9,041 nt of DNA from NCBI GenBank assembly GCA_049587715.1, contig JBAVEL010000104.1:1-9041 (forward strand), read 5' to 3'. The notes under the pieces are model-generated. The model saw only the letters and a program-made list of their open reading frames with translations. It ran no database searches and had not been told where the DNA came from. This document shows positions 6,521 to 9,041 of this stretch, one piece after another. Source of the DNA: JBAVEL01 sp049587715 (lineage in GTDB: Bacteria > Bacteroidota > Ignavibacteria > UBA10030 > UBA6906). Within the stretch, counting starts at the first letter, position 1. Every line of letters begins with the position of its first letter. The position numbers and the translations under genes were made by a program.

Positions 6521-6673
6521 CTACATTCCCCCCCCTTCCGTCGTATGGGTCGAACGTTCCAGATGCCTGACCCGCCGATCGAGGCGAAACAGATACAGGA
6601 AGACGCCGAGCCAGACAATGAGCGCGACGATCAGAACAACGTACTGTGCGTGGAAAGCGAGAAACTCACTCAT
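6521..6673 (-). CDS. ccmD: Small membrane protein CcmD (haem exporter accessory)
   Basis: CcmD is a small membrane protein that helps release haem-loaded CcmE from the CcmABC complex. This one has 50 residues: a short N-terminus MSEFLAFHAQYVV, a single hydrophobic helix (about 12-32, VVLIVALIVWLGVFLYLFRL), then a basic cytoplasmic tail DRRVRHLERS and a Gly-rich end. That is the family pattern, although sequence conservation in CcmD is poor and the call leans on position between ccmC and ccmE. ATG 6673 overlaps the ccmC stop as ATGA. A longer frame starting at 6742 lies inside ccmC and was not used. The last codons (GAA GGG GGG GGA ATG TAG) contain a G8 tract. Confidence 0.85.
   Translation of the reverse strand: MSEFLAFHAQYVVLIVALIVWLGVFLYLFRLDRRVRHLERSTHTTEGGGM
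6528..6535 (-). repeat. G8 homopolymer at the ccmD 3' end and ccmE ribosome-binding region
   Basis: Eight consecutive G (minus strand) encode Gly-Gly-Gly of CcmD and lie 8 nt before the ccmE GTG, in the position expected for its Shine-Dalgarno (GGAAGGGGGGGG). The ccmE frame is open through the tract, so loss of one G, or a +1 ribosomal slip, would join CcmD to CcmE. Tracts of this kind are prone to slippage and also to sequencing error. Confidence 0.7.
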
Positions 6674-7362
6674 AGGGCGCTCCTGTGATGGAGGGATGCA
6701 TCCCGGAGGGCGATCTCCTGGACGCGCACCCGCAGACCCCACATCCAGGCCCCCAGTCCCGTGAAACCCGCCAATGAGGCAAGAAGGACAGCCAACATCG
6801 TTGGGTTCATCTGGATGCCCTTGTCGCTGAGTGTCTGCGGGTGGAGGCCGGGCAATGTCCGCGGAAGGATGAACATGAAAAAGGGCATCGTGATGGCGGC
6901 CATCACGGAGTAGGCGGCTGCCAGCACCGCCCTCTTTTCCTCACCCTCCACGGCAGAGCGGAGCGCGAAGTACGCGCCGTACACCAGGAGAAGAAAGAAG
7001 ATGGATGTCTGGCGGGGGTCCCAGTTCCAGAACTCCCCCCAGGTGAATCGCGCCCAGACGGCACCCGTGACCGTCGCCAGAAGGCAGAAGCCCAGGCCCA
7101 CACCCGCCGCCGCCGAGGACCGGATGTCGTCATCCATTGCGCGCCCGCGCAGATATCGAATCCCGTACACCATGCTCGTCAGGAATCCAACAACGCTCAG
7201 CCATGCCGTGGGCACGTGGAAGAACAGAATGCGCCCCTTCTCCTCCAGGAGAGGTACCAGGGGAAATTCGTACCAGTGCGTCGGTTCCGGGACCATCGGA
7301 AGGCCCAGCGCCAGCACCGTCACCACGGTGAGCCACACGGCCAGCAGTGCCTTCCAGATCAT
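6670..7362 (-). CDS. ccmC: Haem exporter / CcmE-haem loading protein CcmC
   Basis: CcmC is a haem-handling integral membrane protein that presents haem to CcmE together with CcmD and the CcmAB ATPase. The 230-residue protein has about six hydrophobic segments (roughly 4-22, 47-68, 84-105, 118-135, 146-167, 188-209). The Trp-rich periplasmic WWD motif is WGEFWNWDPRQTS (108-120). The flanking haem-ligand histidines are His49 in FFHVPTAWLSVV and His174 in GLHPQ. The WNWDP form resembles the WWD motif seen in CcsA/CcmF relatives, but length and position fit CcmC. I chose ATG 7362 because the first membrane helix follows at once. The frame is open up to 7524, but the added stretch overlaps ccmB and is not protein-like, and GTG 7431 is the only plausible upstream alternative. 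Its Shine-Dalgarno (GAAGGGG, about 11-nt spacing) is weak, and a small ORF ends across its start codon (ATGA). Confidence 0.95.
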   Translation of the reverse strand: MIWKALLAVWLTVVTVLALGLPMVPEPTHWYEFPLVPLLEEKGRILFFHVPTAWLSVVGFLTSMVYGIRYLRGRAMDDDIRSSAAAGVGLGFCLLATVTGAVWARFTWGEFWNWDPRQTSIFFLLLVYGAYFALRSAVEGEEKRAVLAAAYSVMAAITMPFFMFILPRTLPGLHPQTLSDKGIQMNPTMLAVLLASLAGFTGLGAWMWGLRVRVQEIALRDASLHHRSAL

Positions 7363-7469
7363 GTGTTCCGGGGCCCCTTCGCCACCGGGACGCTCCCTCG
7401 GCCAGTGGCGCCGCAGGCGCGTTCCCGGCACCCCTGGCGCAATGTGCGCGTCGGACGGTGCATCCCCAT
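7359..7469 (-). CDS. Possible 36-residue ORF threaded between ccmB and ccmC
   Basis: The 106-bp gap between ccmB and ccmC holds an ORF whose ATG shares one base with the ccmB stop (TGATG) and whose TGA overlaps the ccmC start (ATGA). A second in-frame ATG two codons later (7463) has AAGGA at a better 9-nt spacing. The peptide, beginning MGMHRPTRTLRQG and ending VAKGPRNT, is short, basic, Arg/Gly-rich and has two Cys but no membrane helix. I recognise no family. It may be a real small protein, a translational-coupling leader for ccmC, or chance in high-GC DNA, where long open frames are common. The exact fit at both ends is the only argument for it. Confidence 0.25.
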   Translation of the reverse strand: MGMHRPTRTLRQGCRERACGATGRGSVPVAKGPRNT

Positions 7470-8164
7470 CAGTCCTTCCAGATGTGCTCAAACAGCATAT
7501 ACGAAACGATTCCAACCACACCAATGTACGAAATCAGGACCTGAAATTCACCGGCCGCCCCGGCGAACGGTGCTCCCTCTGCGGCCAGGCGGGTTGCCCG
7601 GATCACCGTCAGCAGCAGCGGAAGGAGAACGGGGAATGAAAGGACGGGGTACAGAGTCCCCTTCGTGCCGGCACGGGCGATGATGGCGGCGATGATGGTG
7701 GAGGCCGTGGCAATCCCGGCGCTCCCCAGAACCACGGTGCATGCGAACACCCCCGGGGCACGGACCCGGAAGCCCGCCACAAAGAGCATGTAGAGCCCGA
7801 CGATGACGAGGTTGAGTCCCAGCGCAAGGACGAGGTTGAAGGCAAGCTTCCCCGTGAGGACCGCCGAGGGGCTGGCCATCATCTGGAGGGTGGCTGCCGT
7901 TCCCCGCTCCTCTTCCGCCACGAAGCTGCGCCCCAGCCCGGACATGGCCCCGAAGAAGATCACCACCCAGAGCATTCCCGCCAGCACATCAGCCCCGGCG
8001 CCCTCGCTCCCCAGTGAAAACAGGACGATGGCGATGGTTGTCACCACAAACATCCCCAGCGCGTTCACCGCATAGCGGGTCCGGAGCTCCGAACGCAGGT
8101 CTTTTGCCAGTACCGCCCCAGCCGACCGGAGCCATGCCCCCACCTCCTCCCGTCTCTTATGCAT
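7469..8164 (-). CDS. ccmB: Haem exporter permease CcmB
   Basis: CcmB is the membrane subunit of the CcmAB ABC transporter that works with CcmC to drive haem onto CcmE and to release holo-CcmE. The 231 residues carry the family opening LAKDLRSELRTRYAVNALGMF (about 19-39) and six hydrophobic segments. The cytoplasmic coupling loop EEERGTAATLQMMASPSAVLTGKLAFN sits between helices 2 and 3. I chose ATG 8164 (MHKRREEVGAW), which overlaps the ccmA stop by 8 bp (ATGCATAA). It lacks a clear Shine-Dalgarno, so translation is probably coupled to ccmA. Alternatives are ATG 8185, inside ccmA, or GTG 8143, which has GGAGG only 2 nt away. Confidence 0.94.
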   Translation of the reverse strand: MHKRREEVGAWLRSAGAVLAKDLRSELRTRYAVNALGMFVVTTIAIVLFSLGSEGAGADVLAGMLWVVIFFGAMSGLGRSFVAEEERGTAATLQMMASPSAVLTGKLAFNLVLALGLNLVIVGLYMLFVAGFRVRAPGVFACTVVLGSAGIATASTIIAAIIARAGTKGTLYPVLSFPVLLPLLLTVIRATRLAAEGAPFAGAAGEFQVLISYIGVVGIVSYMLFEHIWKD

Positions 8165-8774
8165 CAAGGTCCACGCGGTGTTCATGATGCGGGAGTTCCC
8201 GGGCGTCATTCGTGGCCACAACAAGAATGCCTCCCCCCCTCTGCTCCTCCATCAGACGGCGCACCATGTCGCACCCCGTCGCATCCAGATTCGACATCGG
8301 TTCGTCCAGCAACAGACAGCCGGGAGCGTGGATCAGTGCTTGGGCGTACTTCAGTCTCTGCTTCATGCCCGAGGAGAAAACCCGGACCGGGTCATCCTCC
8401 CTCCCCCCGAGTCCCACACGCTCCAGCATCCGGCTGCCGGCGCCCGGATCATACCGGAGACCCCGCAGCCGCATGCCGAGCTGGAGGTTCTCGCGGGCGC
8501 CGAACTCATCGTAGAGCTGGAGATAGGGAGCCACCAGGCCCATGCGGCGCGCACGGCTGGATTCCACCTCCTCCCCTCCCTCCAGCAGCCGGACGGTTCC
8601 CTCGCCGGGACGCAGCAGATCCGCTATGATCCGGATCAGGGTGGACTTCCCGGCACCGTTCCGGCCCGTGATGAGGAGCGCCTCCCCCCCTTCCACCGCC
8701 GCCGTGATGCCGCGGAACACGCTCCGGCGCTGAAACGCCTTTCCCACCGATGTAAGTTCGAGACGCGGCCTCAC
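8157..8774 (-). CDS. ccmA: Haem exporter ATP-binding protein CcmA
   Basis: CcmA is the cytoplasmic ATPase of the CcmABCD complex; ATP hydrolysis releases haem-CcmE. The 205-residue length is right for CcmA. Motifs in order: Walker A GRNGAGKST (37-45), Q-loop Gln86 in APYLQLYDEF, signature FSSGMKQRL (133-141, the SSGMxQR form typical of this subgroup), Walker B LLLDEP (154-159) and D-loop SNLD. At the switch (H-loop) position the sequence is ATND, with Asn189 (AAT, 8210-8208) where most ABC ATPases have His. The start is GTG 8774-8772, with GGAGGGG at 8786-8780 and a GTGA overlap with the upstream gene. The open frame continues to 8888, but the added stretch overlaps the upstream domain and is not protein-like. 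Position before ccmB separates it from general ABC ATPases. Confidence 0.93.
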   Translation of the reverse strand: MRPRLELTSVGKAFQRRSVFRGITAAVEGGEALLITGRNGAGKSTLIRIIADLLRPGEGTVRLLEGGEEVESSRARRMGLVAPYLQLYDEFGARENLQLGMRLRGLRYDPGAGSRMLERVGLGGREDDPVRVFSSGMKQRLKYAQALIHAPGCLLLDEPMSNLDATGCDMVRRLMEEQRGGGILVVATNDARELPHHEHRVDLDA

Positions 8775-9041
8775 GAACCCCCCTCCACGAGGACAAACTT
8801 CCCCGTCAGACGGGCATCGGCAGTCTCCAGCACGAAAAGGTACACGCCGGAACCCGCCCGCGATCCGTCCTCCCTCCGCCCGTCCCACCGGAAGAGGTTT
8901 CTGCCCAGTTCCATGACCGACATCCCCCGCCCCCGGAAGACCATCTCCATTGCGGCCGTATAGACCCGGAGGGTGCCTTCCACCGGAACGGGGGACGGTA
9001 CGGGGATCCGGAGCAGAGACCCTGATGCGGGGCGGTAGGGG
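8771..9041 (-). CDS. C-terminus of a probable secreted protein with a FlgD-like Ig domain (cut by window edge)
   Basis: Eighty-nine codons are visible, from the right edge to the TGA at 8773-8771. The sequence has the pattern of the FlgD-like/C-terminal sorting Ig modules that end many secreted proteins in FCB-type bacteria. A strand region resembling PVPVEGTLRVYTAAMEMV is followed by LFRWDGRREDGSRAGSGVYL (the WDGRxxxGxxxxSGVY core) and the last strand TGKFVLVEGG. These modules are found at the end of surface or exported enzymes, peptidases and repeat proteins and in some groups direct type IX secretion. What the rest of this protein does is not visible. Its stop overlaps the ccmA start (GTGA), so it appears to be in the ccm operon, which is unusual. 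The domain call is by pattern recognition. A non-sorting beta-sandwich tail is the alternative. Confidence 0.75.
   Translation of the reverse strand, partial: PYRPASGSLLRIPVPSPVPVEGTLRVYTAAMEMVFRGRGMSVMELGRNLFRWDGRREDGSRAGSGVYLFVLETADARLTGKFVLVEGGS
8780..8786 (-). promoter_or_regulatory. Ribosome-binding site deciding the GTG start of ccmA
   Basis: GGAGGGG on the minus strand lies 5 nt before GTG 8774-8772. The GTG overlaps the stop of the upstream gene as GTGA. Together these fix the ccmA start 38 codons inside the longest open frame and give a protein of normal CcmA length. Confidence 0.65.

Noticed and set aside
1..9041. tRNA, rRNA, riboswitch, CRISPR array, insertion sequence or phage genes
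   Set aside because: Reading both strands gave no cloverleaf, repeat-spacer pattern, transposase or terminal inverted repeats; almost every base is in a recognised protein gene.

Overview
The window is a dense, high-GC bacterial chromosomal segment with almost no non-coding DNA. Twelve genes are read with confidence, two of them cut by the window edges, plus one doubtful small ORF. All are on the minus strand except one. Several traits occur together: a C-terminal FlgD-like Ig-type sorting module, a CcmE with a Cys-x-x-x-Tyr motif, and a BshB1-type bacillithiol deacetylase. I infer an FCB-group or neighbouring candidate lineage (for example Gemmatimonadota, Eisenbacteria, Krumholzibacteriota or Latescibacterota type). 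This is an inference from gene content, not a phylogenetic result.

Right block, minus strand (9041 down to 6106): the C-terminus of a probable secreted protein with a FlgD-like domain is followed by ccmA, ccmB, ccmC, ccmD and ccmE. These form the haem-export and haem-chaperone half of the System I cytochrome c maturation pathway. The genes are stitched by overlapping start/stop codons (GTGA, an 8-bp overlap, ATGA, a 1-bp gap). The exception is a 106-bp gap between ccmB and ccmC, which contains a 36-codon ORF that itself overlaps both neighbours. CcmF, CcmG and CcmH are not in the window.

Middle, plus strand (5386-6105): bshB1 is transcribed alone from a recognisable sigma-70-like promoter in the 92-bp divergent gap with xseA. 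It converges on ccmE with directly abutting stop codons (TGATCA).

Left block, minus strand (5293 down to 1): xseA and xseB (exonuclease VII), dxs (DXP synthase, entry to the MEP isoprenoid pathway), a Gfo/Idh/MocA-family oxidoreductase, a PhoB/OmpR-type response regulator and the first 42 codons of a membrane protein that is probably its sensor kinase. Spacing is tight throughout (6-bp gap, 8-bp overlap, ATGA overlap, 14-bp gap, about 45-bp gap), so this looks like one operon. The xseA-xseB-dxs order is a common bacterial arrangement. The oxidoreductase and two-component system attached to it are less expected.

Most interesting points: the oxidoreductase has Val where the family's catalytic His normally sits; CcmE is the Cys variant; a G8 tract lies across the ccmD end and the ccmE ribosome-binding region, where a one-base slip would fuse the two proteins; and a small ORF is threaded between ccmB and ccmC. 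I see no RNA genes, mobile elements or CRISPR arrays, and nothing that I can defend as a wholly new system.
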